64,000 nt of DNA, taken from Arcuatula senhousia. Lineage: Eukaryota > Mollusca > Bivalvia > Mytilida > Mytilidae. The DNA is taken from positions 37,283,512 to 37,347,511 of the forward strand of contig OZ020306.1 of assembly GCA_963971305.1 (NCBI GenBank), read 5' to 3'. A program made the translations under genes and the position numbers. Under the pieces are notes generated by a model that was not told the origin of the DNA, did not search any database, and was given only the letters and a program-made list of their open reading frames with translations. This document shows positions 1 to 13,000 of this stretch, in pieces; the stretch's first letter is position 1; every line of letters begins with the position of its first letter.

Positions 1-44
1 AATTAACCACCATATCTTTAACTCAATTTTGAACTTTTCTACTA
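1..44 (+). repeat. Tail of a dispersed 0.3-kb repeat
   Basis: The first 44 bases nearly match 5,412-5,455, the 3' end of a repeat that interrupts copy 1. The window therefore appears to open inside another copy of the same family. Confidence 0.6.
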
Positions 45-1084
45 GTGGCTGATAACAAAGAAAGATTTTTTTAGGGATCGTATGAGACGTATTTTTCAAA
101 AGTCGGTCACGAAGAAATCGGTGTCTGATAAAAAAATCTGTGAAATGTGTGCAAGGTTGGCATATCGAATAAGTTGTGAAATATAAACACCGTATGCAGG
201 GGAAGTAGGTATATTGCTCTGTAGATTAGGAAAATTAATGATTTGAAAATTAAAAGCGTCTCTTAATTAAGACTCTTGAAAACACTTGATTAGAAATTAA
301 TATATAAGTGCTGTCAATTTGAATTGTTAAAATAAAGCATCAATTTGTGTTAATTTAGATATTAATGATGTATCCTCATAAAGTAACATGTGAAAAGCAC
401 TTTTAGTAACTCTATTACCATGATTACCGATATACATGGAAGTGCTACATTTTAAAAAGGTTTATCAAGGAAATAATCAATTTGCAACAAAGTTTCATAT
501 AATAGATTTTTATGCGTGTATATATTAGTAAATCAAATTTTGATGCAGAAAATATTTCTGTCTCGAAAATTATCTATTAATTTCTCAGGACGTCTTACTT
601 CCGCAGAAATAATTTTGATGATTGAAAACATTTGACATTAAATTATTCCAGTGGATTGAATGTAATGGGAATTGGAAATAATTTTCTGTTTTTATTTTTC
701 TTGGAATTACGCAATTGAAATGGAAATCAGATAAATTGCAGAATAAATCCTACTAAACTAACAATTATAAACATAAATTTAATAGAATGATTTTGACTTA
801 CGTAGTTTTAGGCTACAAATTTCTACATATTTTGACAGTAGGCATTTTATTGTGTCATTTTTTTAAGTTTCGAAGATGACATTGGTTTTCTCTTCTGTTT
901 CTAAATTTAAATTTCTCATAGTTGAACGAGCATCATTTAAAACAAACAAACATTAAGAATACAGACATTGAAATAATGGTGAACTTTGCTTAAACAAACT
1001 TATTATTAGTGAATAGTTTTGTATATAAGTGGGGATTTTTTGTCATTATTCAAGACATTGGACTTGCGTTTAAATAGACGATAA

Positions 1085-1430
1085 AGTGATGTTGAATAAG
1101 TATACGCGACACAACCAACACAACGAAGCGGCAATTTAAAAAGTCACAATAGAAAACAACCAGCATTCTTCATGACAAGAGGTCGCTTCTGGCCGTCTTG
1201 CATTGGCCAAAGTCTAAAAATACAATACATAAGATTCAAAACCAATACCTTTCTATCAATGAAAGACTCATTTCTGGAAAAGAACAATTAACAAAAAGAT
1301 GACAAGGACAAACAAAAGCTTTGACAAAAATTCCTGGCTTTAGACAGGCACATAGAAAATAAAGCGGCAATAAACTAGTTTTTTTGCCCAACCTCCCCCT
1401 ATTGATAATCTTGTACAAAGTTCACAAATA
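1085..1430 (+). repeat. Dispersed interspersed repeat (SINE-like)
   Basis: The segment from the 'gaataagtatacgcgacac' region through the 'cctggctttagacaggcac' motif recurs in copy 2 at 45,455-45,775. Diverged relatives of its first part lie at 48,590-48,720 and at 34,165-34,260, the latter inside the retrotransposon. The recurrence at unrelated sites marks a mobile dispersed family. No coding potential is visible and I see no clear pol III boxes. Confidence 0.6.
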
Positions 1431-2377
1431 ACACACTCTAAAAATCAAATCGATAAAAGTTCAATTCAACAAGACCAAACAACGATACGTAGAGGAACCC
1501 TCTTGTTAACACCTGCAGTTACTGACATCTAGTTTTGAAGCATTTATCAACTGATGTAAAAAAATCAAACAAATCAATTATAAATACGACATTACACTTC
1601 AAGCAATTAATGATTTAGTGTTATATCACCACAAAAAACCAACATATTTGATCGCTGAAATGCTAAAAAAAATATACAATAATCAAAAGGTAATAGATTA
1701 ACGTTTTAAAGCTACTATCAAATTATAAATATTTCTACCTATATCTTTATATGTATAAAGGTAGAAAGCCTATATTTTGTCAGATATAATGGAACAAAAC
1801 CATTAAAAACGTGTTTTACAAACGTTTATGTCGATGTAAATTAGTATAAAGTAGATGACCCGAGAGCATTAAATCGTAATGCAAAAAATTGTACATGTAC
1901 TATAGGACGAAGCAGTATAAAACATACCAAGCCTCTGCATCACGTACTTGCTAAAATTTATGTATGCGAAAGTTTTGTTGCTGAAAGGACGGACAAAAGT
2001 AAAACAGAATGCACCTTTTCTTCGAAACGGAGATTTTAAAGATTCTTAAACAAGTATGTCTTATATTTAATTTATTCTAAGCAGGCAATTTCTTAATGAC
2101 AAGATCAATTGTTCCAACTTCTAATTTGTCTAATTATGGCTATTTTAAACGCACACTCGAATTTCAAGCTTTCAACATGCAATTTTTTTTTCTTCGAATT
2201 TTGAACAGAACAAGTACGGATTACATCCTTTGAAATCACATTTAAAAAAATGGAAACCCGTTTCCGTCAATGTCCGTATACATATTTATTAATTTTAACA
2301 TTTAAAAAACCCATCAAACAAATATTGCAATTATTGAATTTCTGAACGACAAAATTGACTAAAAATTTTCTATTAGG

Positions 2378-2945
2378 AAGCAAAGAGGCACCAATTGGGC
2401 TTTCAAAAGTCAGAAAAGGCAACGACAGAACCTGTAAACATTAACAAAAACAGCAAAAGACAACACAAAACACAAAATTAACCGAATAGAAATCAACAAG
2501 GTAAACTCAAGTCGTAACAAGAGTGAACTCGGATGCTCCGGAAAAGTAAGCGGTTCCTGTCTGCTATATCAAACCCATCGAGCTGTTAATACCCAATTTA
2601 GTTTGTAAAAATTCGGTAAAGGAAGATAAAACAAAACTCTATGACAAATCAACATCTGCACATATCTGAAAATCTCATATTTGTCTATGAGTGCATGATG
2701 TACACCGATTTTTTGAGTGACGAATGCAACCGAGTAGCAATGTAGCCTTGTGATTACATTTTTTTGTGTCAAACATGACGCTCTACCAAGGAAATTGTTG
2801 CAAGTCCCTCAAGCTCTGGAATAACGACTCGATTTTGATACGTAAACTCCATAAGCTTGAGTGGACAGAATAATCCTATATTTGACTACGAATGTACGAT
2901 GTCTACCGTAAAATTACTTGAGTGAAGACAGCAACCGAAGAAAAC
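2378..2945 (-). pseudogene. Rearranged fragments of an RT element (minus strand)
   Basis: Read on the minus strand, three pieces match the RT relic seen at 11.9-13.0 kb. Positions 2,945-2,880 carry the 'RLLSSLK' and 'FYGRH' segment with a stop. Positions 2,860-2,775 carry 'AYGVYVS' and 'RYSRA', also with a stop. Positions 2,705-2,640 carry 'HHALIDKYEIF', followed down to 2,378 by the element's characteristic 3' tail. The order is scrambled relative to the parent, so two truncated copies probably landed next to each other. Copy 2 of the duplication lacks most of this block: it jumps from the equivalent of 2,305 to about 2,920. That makes it either a later insertion here or a deletion there. 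Confidence 0.7.
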
Positions 2946-3836
2946 TTTTTACTACTACAAGATATCGTATTTTTTCTAAATTTTATTAGATTTGATATTC
3001 TAAAATGGATGATTTTGGAGAAAATATGAGCTGAATAGTGGTTCTACTGCTGTGCACAATAAATTAATGAAAGATGAAATCATTCCATTCATAAGAGCAG
3101 AGCAATCAAATTTACATATTCACATAGAAAAAAAATTAAGAACCCCAAGACTTTTTGTGCTTTAAAATGATTTGAAACAATTTCTAATTTTTATGATTTT
3201 GGTCAGTTTCCATTTTTCGATATATGATTTAAAGGATGTGAGCGTTCGGTCAAAAGCACGATTTCGCCTTGAATAGCGGCAGTAGATTAAAGGCCAAACT
3301 GGTAGTATGAGACCAAAGTACCACCAATCATTCGTGTTAAAGGCCTAGGTAGACATATTTGAAATTGACTGTTTGACGATACAGTTTCAATCTTTTGATT
3401 ATAATTTACATTTTCAAGTGCGATTTGACAATCTATAACAGTTTAGAACATTTTTTGATTTACATAACATGTAATTCAAAATGTGGCTTTGGTCTTCGAA
3501 AAGTATGGTCAACTGTTATTATATTGTTAATTTTATAACATTGTAACATTGCCTACATATCGAGATTGATAAATACATGTATCGTTTCTAAGACACGGTC
3601 CTTTTCCATATATAGAGATGATATAAATAGTTTTATATATATTAAAATAACTTTGAACAACATAAAAGATATTGCAGTATAAATACAATGAAAGTACATA
3701 GACTAGACATATTTCTCTATGTAGAGTCAATGATGTATATGGATCCTTGTTCTTATTTTCCCTTTTTCTAACAACATATGCAAAATCTAATGTCACGAAA
3801 CTTTGCCTTTTCAAGTTTTTTTCTTTGAACACGTAC

Positions 3837-3974
3837 CTTTCAGATTTTACTCTATGTTTTATTTCAGGTGTATCTGTGGAGAGGTCTATTCTGTTTTCTT
3901 TATCTTTCCAGGATTGTGACGTGTTTCCGGCTAGGAAGTCAAACCATGGTATTATTTCTATTGCATGTTCCATA
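3837..3974 (-). CDS. Conserved internal exon, unknown protein (copy 1)
   Basis: This 138-bp exon lies between a TTTTAG acceptor (ending at 3,975) and a GTACGT donor (3,836-3,831). It reads in one open frame, starting M-E-H-A-I-E-I-I-P-W and ending ...R-V-K-S-E. In the other duplication copy (49,410-49,547) both splice sites are present, and the exon differs at only three positions. All three are synonymous (Val, Leu, Leu codons), whereas the roughly 100 bp of adjacent downstream intron shows a dozen or more changes and indels. That pattern indicates selection on the protein. The ATG sits one base after the acceptor, so this could be the first coding exon or an internal exon entered at phase 2. 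It ends at phase 2. I do not recognise the family, and no partner exon is firmly identified. Confidence 0.72.
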
Positions 3975-5131
3975 CTAAAACATTAAATTGAAACCAAGTA
4001 CAAAAGTGTAATGTCATACAGTAATAAATTAGAACTGATAATTTAAATTAGAAATAAAATCGTCATACAGCAAACACCTAAGAGATACATTTAAAATCCG
4101 CACCCATTACGTGTGCAATGAATAAAACAGCAAAAAAAATCACGCAACGTATATCACGATAGAGTTAATAAGATAATCCGGAAGGACGAACAGTTCCTGT
4201 GTCATTCAACAAGAGGTCGGGAGTTGGATGTCATACAATTGCACCTCTATTTATTATCTCAAGATTGAATAGGTCAACAAAAGAACACTTAGAATGGTAT
4301 TGACTTAGCATTTTATTTCAAATTTGACTAAATGCGTTTTACAACTGAATTTGAGGGCAATAGTTTAAGATTAAAGGATACATAATACTGTCAACGTTAA
4401 GTGTAATATTGCACTTGGCCGATGATAACAATTGTTCATTTTAACGAACAACAACGTCTTTGTTTTCCGACAGTTTAGTCTTTATAATTTCATCTGTATG
4501 AATAATGTACATTAACCTCTCACTTGCTTCATAGTAGTATAAACTTTTACATGTTTTGATAAATTCACGTTTGATTTTTCTTAAATGTCATATACTTATC
4601 TTTTTGCTGAAATGTTAAGGTTCTGTAATACCGAATGCGTTTATTCTTTAATTTGATTTTGGACAATATAAAACCCTTATTTAAAATTTAATTAAAATGT
4701 AATTGAAAGAATAGTCACGAGTAAAAAGAATGGAACATCTTCGTCCTCAATTACTAATAGTGTTCTTTTAATGTCCCGTGGGATTTTTACTTTTAATTAT
4801 CCACTATCCTTTATGATTGTCGTCTTGCTCCCTAGCTGACCTAAACCATGACCGTCTAATTGAATTAAAGATTAATTTTGTAGATTCAACTATTAAGTTA
4901 TCTAATTCTTTTAACTTGCTTTAAGTAAACAAAAGCACAACCGTAATTGATAAAAACAGCTCTTTTTGGAAACATGATTTTTTAAAGCATCGCTTTCCGT
5001 TGATCTTGTTTTTTTTAAAGTCTCCTTGAAATGTTTTTAAAGGCAATACTATATCTTTGGCACAAAATTATATTTATCAACAATTCCAAAAGCGTTCTTG
5101 CATTTTTTAATAGTCTAATAGTCTAATAGTT

Positions 5132-5455
5132 CAAAAAAGGTTATAGCAAAACTACCGAACTCATAGTCCAGAGAAAATGGCAAAAACGAATCAGTCATAC
5201 CGGAGAATTGGTATATCGCAATGGTCCTGACTTGGTACAGGTATTTCAAACGAAATGGTGGGTTAAACTAGGTTTTATGGCGCCAAACCTCCCTCTTCCA
5301 TTGCGATCTTAGGATCCGGTAATGGCCATAGAACACAACATAGTTGTGAGACACAATAGGGATATTAAGGTGATCATCTCAGTACAACAGACCAGTCAAA
5401 CACTAATGAAAACAATTAATCACCATATCTTTAAACTCAATTTTGAACTTTTCTA
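5132..5455 (+). repeat. Dispersed 0.32-kb repeat inserted in copy 1
   Basis: This interval is absent from the corresponding place in copy 2 (around 50,935). Its first part, from 'aaaactaccgaac' to 'tccattgcgatcttagg', resembles 11,235-11,450 and 57,505-57,730. Shorter relatives lie at 16,765-16,840 and 22,300-22,340. Its last 44 bp recur at the very start of the window. It looks like a short mobile element of SINE type. No obvious target-site duplication can be called by eye. Confidence 0.6.
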
Positions 5456-5651
5456 CTTCTTTTCAAAATATGGTTTGCTAACACTTTGTTCATATGGATT
5501 TTTTTTACAGTCAAAATGTGGTTCGGTTTTTGTTATAATCGGTACGGATGACAAAAACATATACTTATATAATTTTTATTATTTTGATTGTGCGATTTCT
5601 GGTTACGTGTTATTTTTCTATGAAGTTTACAATAATGTTTTCTGTATGGCT

Positions 5652-5682
5652 GTGTAAATGTAAATGTAAATGTAAATGTATT
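5652..5682 (+). repeat. Short tandem repeat (TGTAAA)n
   Basis: About four tandem copies of a 6-bp TGTAAA unit are present here and absent at the matching site in copy 2 (near 51,165-51,180). It is a copy-specific microsatellite. Confidence 0.8.
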
Positions 5683-8600
5683 TAACAACTCCCTAATATC
5701 TTGTGTATGTCTTTTTCCATTTCATTTTGATTCAGAACACAGTGAAATCAAATGCACCAAAACACAATTCAGCCTGATATTATTTACCATTCATATGGTA
5801 AAATGAGACTGATGAAACCATAACTGCCAATATATATTATCTTTAACAATGCAAGTTAGACATAAAAATCGAAGATTCTGGCAAATATTATATGAAAAAT
5901 ATTCAAAACATATATATCATCATTTATTCCTAGTTATTGTTACATAGTTGAATTACTGTATAGAGCGGGAAACCTTCTATTTAAAGTGTTGTTGTATTTG
6001 ATTTAGGTTATAAATGAAATACACAGGTTACTTTACATTTCTAGAAGTTCAGATTCAGAATCTAAATATATTTTAATTTTGAAAAAAGTAACGTTTGTCC
6101 TCAAATAATGGTAAGTCCAAATTAATTTTACATTTTATTGACGATAGTTAATTTTAAAAGTCAACAACATGCTGTTTATGACCTATCACAGAATTAGTGA
6201 TCTTATTAATTAATTTATAATGGACCTGAATTTGTACAGCCATTACTGATCGTTCTGGTGTGGCCCTTTGGTACTTCTTTGCAGCTTGTCAATAAAAAAA
6301 GCTGTACAGGTTGAACTACAATTTTTTTTTAGCTTAAATCTTTACTATGTACTTTAAAATTTTAGTTTTTAGTTTAATAGTGAAGTACTTCGTTTATTGC
6401 ATATTTGGTATTTTACAAAGATATCTGAAAGGTCCAAAACCTGTACTTTTGCTAGATTTGCAATCTGGACGAAGTTCTAGAAGTAAGATTATAAACCTAA
6501 ACCCGTCCATAGAAATTCCAAATGAAAAACACAGTAACATATTCGAAGCATTGAATACGAAAGCTCAACAATAAAAAAGACGAAAGAGTAAATATGAAAT
6601 TATATACAAGAAAAAAAATCATAAACCGCTAAAAACTATATGAATGTTATTAAAATGCTCATATTTAAATTGAATTGGACGGATGTACTTTTACTCTTCT
6701 TGTGACGTTCAGAAAACAAAATTGGACAGTAACAATTTATAACACACGCCATAATACATCTTTACGAAGTTACCTGCTTATTTATAAAAAAATCGGACAG
6801 CTACTTTATGTTAAACAATAAGTACAGAGTAATACGTTATGAACTTGTAACACTCATAAACATCAAGTTTATCCCTGAAATCATACATCATGTAGATTAA
6901 CCATTAACTAAAATAGCGCCTACCTTTATGCACAATTCATTCCAATGTCAGTAAATAGAATAAACTAAAACCAAACAAAACTTTCCCTCTTATCTGTTTC
7001 AGGATGATTGAAATCAATGTCCAAATCAGATAAATGTCTAGTATTTCTCAATTAGAACAATTAATTCCCAGCCGTTTTCCATTGCAACTCTCTCTATTAT
7101 TTGATTAGCTATGTTCTTTTTATGCAGAATTGATTACACGTTAAACAGGAGGAATATTTTACTTGTCACAGACCAATACATTTTACACGAAAAAGAATTG
7201 TTAATTTCATACTGCCGAGAAGGAAACTCAAAATTAGTCTTCTAAAATAGCATCTGATAAACTGGATAACATCTTGAGCGGACAATGGTTTACAGTCTGA
7301 TGCAGTTTACGAACATATTGCATTATCTTCGGTACTGGGAATGAATTTATGAGATAGTTACACGAAACATACTTTACGAGAACGGTACTGCATATTTGAT
7401 AGACTTCTTTTATGAAAGATTAATACAAGCATTAAATTAAATAACAGCTTCATATATAGCACAGATTTAAACATCTCAGTTATGTTAATTATATAAAACT
7501 TTCACTTAAAATAATGTTAATTTTTATGAAACTTTTTTTCGTGGTTTTCTAGTCGTATTTATGGATATGAGTCGTCCAAAACCCTGCCAATGTGACCTAA
7601 TAATGTATGACGACACAATTATATGAAAGTGTGTATTAGACAAAGTATTTTTATATTAACAAGGTACATTTGTATTAAGATTAAAATCAGCTTTTTAAAA
7701 AGCAGATATATACATTTTTGTAGTATGTAGAAATTGTTGCTTAATTCTGTCATCGGTAGCATAATTTCACTTTTTAAAACTTCAGATGCAAAGATCGCTA
7801 CTTTGAAAGGACACATTAATCTCAATATGCATGCATGTGACATAAAAGAGACAAGAGTGAACTCGTGTATAGAAAGTTGATAAGCTTATCTTAGTGTAAA
7901 AAGCTACATTGTATCTGTCAACTGTTCAGCTCTTGTGGATTAATGAAATAAAAACTAGGTAAGATTATCCAGTGTTGTAATTTATTTTATTTCAAAGATT
8001 AACCATTGTTGAAATGATATATTCAGGACACTAGAATCACGCTAAGGTTGTTAAAATCATGTTATCGGACACAAAGCGGCTTTTCATTAAAGGGTTTCAC
8101 ATGTAGCTTTATTTACACTACTCAAAAAAAGCGTAAACATAAAATACAATTATTTTCATTCTGCAAAAGTCGTATGTAGGAGCACTTTTAAGACATAATC
8201 AATCAATTTAAATAATGGGTGTCCATTATTTTGTTAGTTAGCCGGAAGAGAAGATTGTATAACCTTATTAGTATTAACGCTCTAAGTCTGAAGGATGCTT
8301 CAAATAGGAAATCAGAAATTAATGCTTCGTTTTTGCATCATTTAGATCTGTGGGAGAAAGGAAGGTTAAAAATACTTTATGACGTAAAAAATGACTTCAT
8401 TTGGTCAATTCGTATACTTTTTGACGGATTAACACCATTATATTCGGATTGCATCTACAAGAGTTTACAAAGATACAGTTATCGGAAGTGTGAATCAATT
8501 GTGCTGTTTATTAGGTTGATTAAAAAATATCCTCTGTGCTACTTTAAAATATAGCGCAAACAGAATGCAAAGGAAAGCGGTAGATTTCGGGTTTTGCTTG

Positions 8601-9854
8601 ACAAAGAAAGCTAAGCAACCAAACTTGCGATTAAAAAAAAACATATAAAAAAATATTTCATCATAAAGGCGTTGAATTTGACCCATTAGATGTTTTAGAA
8701 ATTTGTCATAGTGTCTAGTCTTTTAACATTTCCAAAGAATATAAATAATCTTGCATATATTTTGAAAGCATTGTACATGTATCCACGTCAATGCAATTAT
8801 TAAAAAAAATATAACAGCGAAATATTTTGTTTCTTATTTTAAGTCAATTTTTAATTTAAGCATCTGACACACAGTTTTCTTCATAGGTGATATGACAATG
8901 TCCAATTTGATAGTTTGTCACATTGTTTACGTTATTGGTGTCTTTTTAGTTGGATAAATACTGTTTAAACTTGTTTAACTTAAAACTAGACATTCTTTAA
9001 ATTGTTATCATTTATGTTCTGTCGGTTGGTTTATTTGTCTATGTGTGCTATGTTTTTTGTGAAAACATGGTATTAAAAGTCAGAAATATATTTTCTTTGA
9101 AACCCCATGACGCATAAAGCTGCCGACTACCTAATGGATTGCAAAGCAGTAAGAATACCCATGAAGTACTAAGAGCATGTATTGCAAATAACCAAAGCCT
9201 GACTGAAATATGCGCACTATCAATTCCAAGAATTAAGTCCTAATTGGTTTATTGTTATTGTCGTTTTCCATTCGGATATTTCCCCCTTTTAATATAAACG
9301 TCAAATAAATTGCATTCAAGTAAGAGCATGAATTCAATATTGGATTAGGGCTAAATCTTACATTTAATATGTATACAAACCGTTTGTTATGTTCAGTATG
9401 ATATAAAGATTCCAATATCATTCCATGTCAAGATATACAAGGGATATTGTCGGGAAAATCAAAGAACCAATATGTCTGCAATTGAATCATGCTATCTCCG
9501 GTAATCTTGTTTTTCATTTAATTCTATATGGAATGAGCTACTTTACAGATAAAAGTTTTCTTGACAAACAAATTTTTATTGAATATAAGCAGCATCAGCA
9601 TGAATACCTGGAAAAACCCACTTATCCTTACATTAAAAAATGGCCTTAAAATCTTGTTTCTCCATTGATTGTGTGTTTTCATCACACACGTAATAAGATC
9701 ATGTTCATTGTACATCCCCTTCTTCATATAACAATATGACAGGCAGTAAACTAATAACTAAAATACTGGTGTAGACCAGGCATATTAAATTTAGCTTTTA
9801 AGTAAGGATTAAATTTAACAAAAATCCATCTGATTGAACGAATATTATAGTTGA

Positions 9855-10068
9855 TACTATGGATTAATTTATTTTCGTGGGTATCAATTTTTGTGGTTTT
9901 AATGAAAAAGGACTAGTTTGTGTATTGTAAAATTCGTGGTTCTTTAGTGTACAACATACAGATCAATGTTTAATTTCCTTTTCGAAGGGTATATAATTTT
10001 CGTGGGTCGAAGCTACCCACGAAAACCACTAAAATTGATACCCCACGAATAATAATGAAACCACAGTA
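9855..10068. mobile_element. MITE with TA ends, bivalve type (copy 1)
   Basis: The ends are inverted repeats of about 45 bp containing 'TTCGTGGG(G)TATCAATTT' and 'GTGGTTTT' in mirrored order. The outer bases are TACTATGG on the left and CCACAGTA on the right, which fits a TA target duplication. The element is about 214 bp with no ORF. The twin in copy 2 lies at 56,125-56,337, so the insertion predates the duplication. Terminal sequences of this kind are, to my knowledge, very common in bivalve genomes. A mariner-type origin is inferred from the TA only. Confidence 0.8.
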
Positions 10069-10903
10069 CTTGAATGAAATAAATACGTGCAAATGCTTAA
10101 TATGTAGATAAAAATAAATTTATTTATCAAACGTATACGAAGTATAGTAATTTCCAAGTTGGATTATATATATTTTTGGATTTTTACTGCGGTTTCATTT
10201 CGTAAACAACGTTCTAACGCAGGTGTCAGTTAAAATGTCGATTAATTTATTTAGTTATATTCTTGACATGCATAGTTCGTGTAGTGTTCTCCCATCAGCA
10301 TCATTTGAATCGTAATAAAGGTTACATAGTAAGCCAAGAACAACCGAGAGAGAAGTATGCGTTACCCTACAGTTTGAAATTGAAAGCTTGCTCCTTTGAA
10401 ATCGACCATGTCAAATACAACGAAAACAACCTTGTAATTTGAATTTTCAATGAGAAAGTTTAAAAAATATTATAATTATTCAGGTAAAACAAGTATGACA
10501 ACCAGGCTAGGTCTTTTCTCTCAGCAGCGGTTATCATTCCATTGACTTCAACATAACAAACCAAGATGTATGCAAATAAAATGTTTAGTTTCTAATGTTA
10601 TATACTTGCAAATACAAGTTATGTTTATCTTAACTTTAATTCTTTAAAACATATCATTCTGAAACAATTAACGTATTTATAAATATATTGCACATTTTAA
10701 GACTTTTGGCTCTTTCCTATTTATTAGTGTGTGCTTCCTAGTCTTCATTTTTGAAGCAATTAATAGACGATGACTTAATCTCAGTATTTAGAGATTTGAA
10801 AAAAATAAACTTAATGTATTTACTTTTACTTTTAAAATGCTATAAAAAGTATGTAGTAAAATACAATCCTGAATCATTCTAAAACGTATTTGATTTTACT
10901 TAC

Positions 10904-10942
10904 CTTTAATGGGAATTACTAGTCTTTCCTTAATTCTAGTGA
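10904..10942 (-). other. Candidate 39-bp micro-exon
   Basis: On the minus strand a CCACAG acceptor and an AAAG|GTAAGT donor bracket 39 bp. They are open in the frame giving T-R-I-K-E-R-L-V-I-P-I-K and end at phase 1. The equivalent in copy 2 (57,173-57,211) keeps both splice sites and differs at one base, which would change Arg to Gly. This is weak evidence on its own. It might be another exon of the gene represented by the 138-bp exon, but the phases do not join directly. Confidence 0.25.
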
Positions 10943-11234
10943 CTGTGGTTAAATTAATTGAGCTCTTTAATATGTTATCAATCTTGTATCCAATGAAACG
11001 TTAGGGAAACTGATTGCAAATGCAAAATCCATATTCTTTATATTAGACTTTTTTTCCTTGTTACGAATTTATCGAGTATGAAAACCCTTTATTTACAAGC
11101 GATATCTTATATTAAATTATTATAAATATCTATAAAATTGAGGGCCTGGGGAATCATGAATTGATCAAATTAACTTCACTTCAACATGCACCTGACGCAA
11201 TACACGGGCACTTTATTTACAACTATATAGGCAA

Positions 11235-11450
11235 CGAGCCTACAATGAAGGTGATAACAAAATTACCGAACTAGGAGGATCATTCTCAAATGGCAATGAG
11301 AAAAACAAAACAGGGAAAACATTCCGGAAAAATTGAAGACCACAATGGTCCTTACTTGGTATAGTCTTTTCAAAAGACATTTTGGGTTAAACCAGGTTTT
11401 ATGGCGCACCAAACCACCCCTTCCATTGCGACCTTTGGGTCAGGTAGTCC
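11235..11450 (+). repeat. Dispersed SINE-like repeat (copy 1)
   Basis: It contains the run 'gataacaaaattaccgaac' and, about 110 bp later, 'gggttaaaccaggttttatg', then 'ttccattgcgacc'. The same succession occurs at 57,505-57,730 (the duplication twin) and at 5,135-5,310. Partial forms lie at 16,770-16,840 and 22,300-22,340. It is a dispersed family with no coding content. Confidence 0.7.
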
Positions 11451-11869
11451 GGTAGTAGTCAGGTATTAAATAAGAAATATAACAAAATACACCTTTCAGT
11501 GTTCTCATTTTTACACAAAGGTAAGATGGGTGTTTTAAAAAAACCATAACCAACCGTTTTTTGTATGTGCAAGAACTGAGTTATTCAACCGGGTTTTTTA
11601 TTTTCTATTCCAGATAGCAGATAGACAGGGTTTGTTGTAGTTTTTATCAACATACAAAATAAAATATAAAATAAAACAGATTTGATTTCTTATTTTCTTG
11701 ACTTAGTTTATTTAATCACTTTGACTCTTTTTTGTTTCTGGACAATTCTGTGAACCATAACAGACTTCATCATAACAGCTTTAATGTCTATGTTGTAGTC
11801 TCTTGTCGACTAAGACATGTCATTTCTTTAAATTGCCAGATATTTTGGTGGCTGCATTTTAGTCATAGT

Positions 11870-13000
11870 CTTCTTCACAACTGATTAAACGCAGCTTTTT
11901 CAAAAAAGAATGGAAAACGCAGGTACAAGTTTCTTGTAGTCGATTATACCAAGACTTACTTTGTCATCAATGAGTCTAAGAAAACAAATTTGCAGAAGAC
12001 CAAATAATCGACATGCTCAACTTTCTTATTGACAACATATTTGTTCAGTTTGGTGGACGTGTTTTTCAGCAAACAATAGGGATTCCAATGGGCACTAATT
12101 GTGCACCTTTGCTTGCTGATTTGTTTCTTCGTTCATATGAAGCAGACTTCTTGCATCTCTTCTAGACAAAAAAGACCGTAGACTTGCTCTCTCTTTCAAC
12201 CTCACGTTCCGTTATATTGATGATGTCCTTTCACTAAACAATTCTCGATTTGGTGACTTTCTCCATCTCATATATCCACAGGAGCTTGAGATAAAGAACA
12301 CAACGGATTCTAGGAAGTCTGCTTCATATTTAGATCTACATCTCGAAATTGACTCTCAAGGAAGACTTTCAACAAGGCTCTATGACAAACGTGATGACTT
12401 CAACTTTCCAATCGTCAACTTCCCCTTCTTGTGTAGCAACATTCCGTCCGCTCCAGCTTATGGAGTTTACGTATCTCAATTGATTCGTTACTCCAGAGCG
12501 TGCGGGACTTACATCGATTTCCTTAGCAGATCGACAAGTCTGACGCAAAAATTGCTCACACAGGGTTATGTTGCTCCTCGGTTGCTGTCTTCACTCAAGA
12601 AACCTTACGGACGACACCATGCACTTATAGACAAATATGGGATTTCGATCTCTCAGATAAAAGCAGATGTTGGATTGTCATAGGGTGATGTTTTGTCTTC
12701 TTTTACCGGATTTAAATCGCTGAATGGACTATCGGCAACGCGACGGGTGTGCTATAGCAAGCAGGGACTGCTTACTCTTCCGGAGCACCTGAGGTCACTC
12801 TTGTTTCGACTGGAGTTCGCGTTGTTGATTGATAATGCAGTTGTTTTGTGTTTCCATGTTTTACATGTTGTCTGTTTTTGTCCCATTCTTGTTGGTGTTT
12901 ACTGGTTTTGTCTCTGCCCTTTCGGACTTTTGACATTCGGATACCCCATTGGTACCTCTGCTTCTTTCATAAGGCTGATGTTTTGACACCATCATCCCTG
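11870..13000 (+). pseudogene. Broken reverse-transcriptase element, probably Penelope-like (copy 1)
   Basis: Conceptual translation in shifting frames gives a 'YKFLVVDYTKTYFV' block (from about 11,930), then 'QQTIGIPMGTNCAPLLADLF' (12,067-12,130), 'FRYIDDVLS' with the YIDD catalytic box (about 12,207-12,233), 'SASYLDLHLEID', 'YDKRDDFNFP' and 'QLIRYSRACGTY'. It ends ...'LIDKYGIS' with a stop at 12,681-12,683. A frameshift before the 'IIDML' segment (near 11,995) is shared with copy 2, and a 1-bp deletion at about 12,154 is private to this copy. The 3' tail to about 13,000 recurs with other fragments in the window. No endonuclease domain is visible. I assign it to Penelope-like RTs from general resemblance only. 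Confidence 0.75.

Larger units (their letters stand above)
3975..9850. other. Long non-coding stretch of copy 1
   Basis: Apart from the 5,132-5,455 repeat and a microsatellite, I see only AT-rich sequence shared with copy 2. The open frames here are not supported. The one at 6,347-6,574, with a hydrophobic start, is frameshifted by one base in copy 2 (near 51,940). The one at 8,219-8,554 meets a stop in copy 2 (near 53,850). The one at 9,233-9,421 is identical in both copies, but so is all the surrounding DNA. No exon with both good splice sites stands out. Confidence 0.55.

Noticed and set aside
1920..1950. 23-bp exon between TTTTAG and GTATGT on the minus strand
   Set aside because: In the duplicate both differences fall so that at least one residue changes in every phase, and the interval is too short to judge.
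3747..3986. Plus-strand frame over the conserved exon
   Set aside because: The synonymous pattern and the splice sites fit the minus-strand frame; the plus frame is its antisense shadow.
6347..6574. Small protein with a hydrophobic N-terminus
   Set aside because: The duplicate at about 51,848-52,075 has a 1-bp insertion that breaks the frame, and no splice or other coding signature supports it.
8219..8554. 111-codon frame with a K/R-rich start
   Set aside because: The copy 2 equivalent has an in-frame stop near 53,850 and other changes that are not biased to silent sites.
9233..9421. 62-codon minus-strand frame identical in both copies
   Set aside because: The surrounding non-coding DNA is equally identical, so the conservation carries no information about coding.
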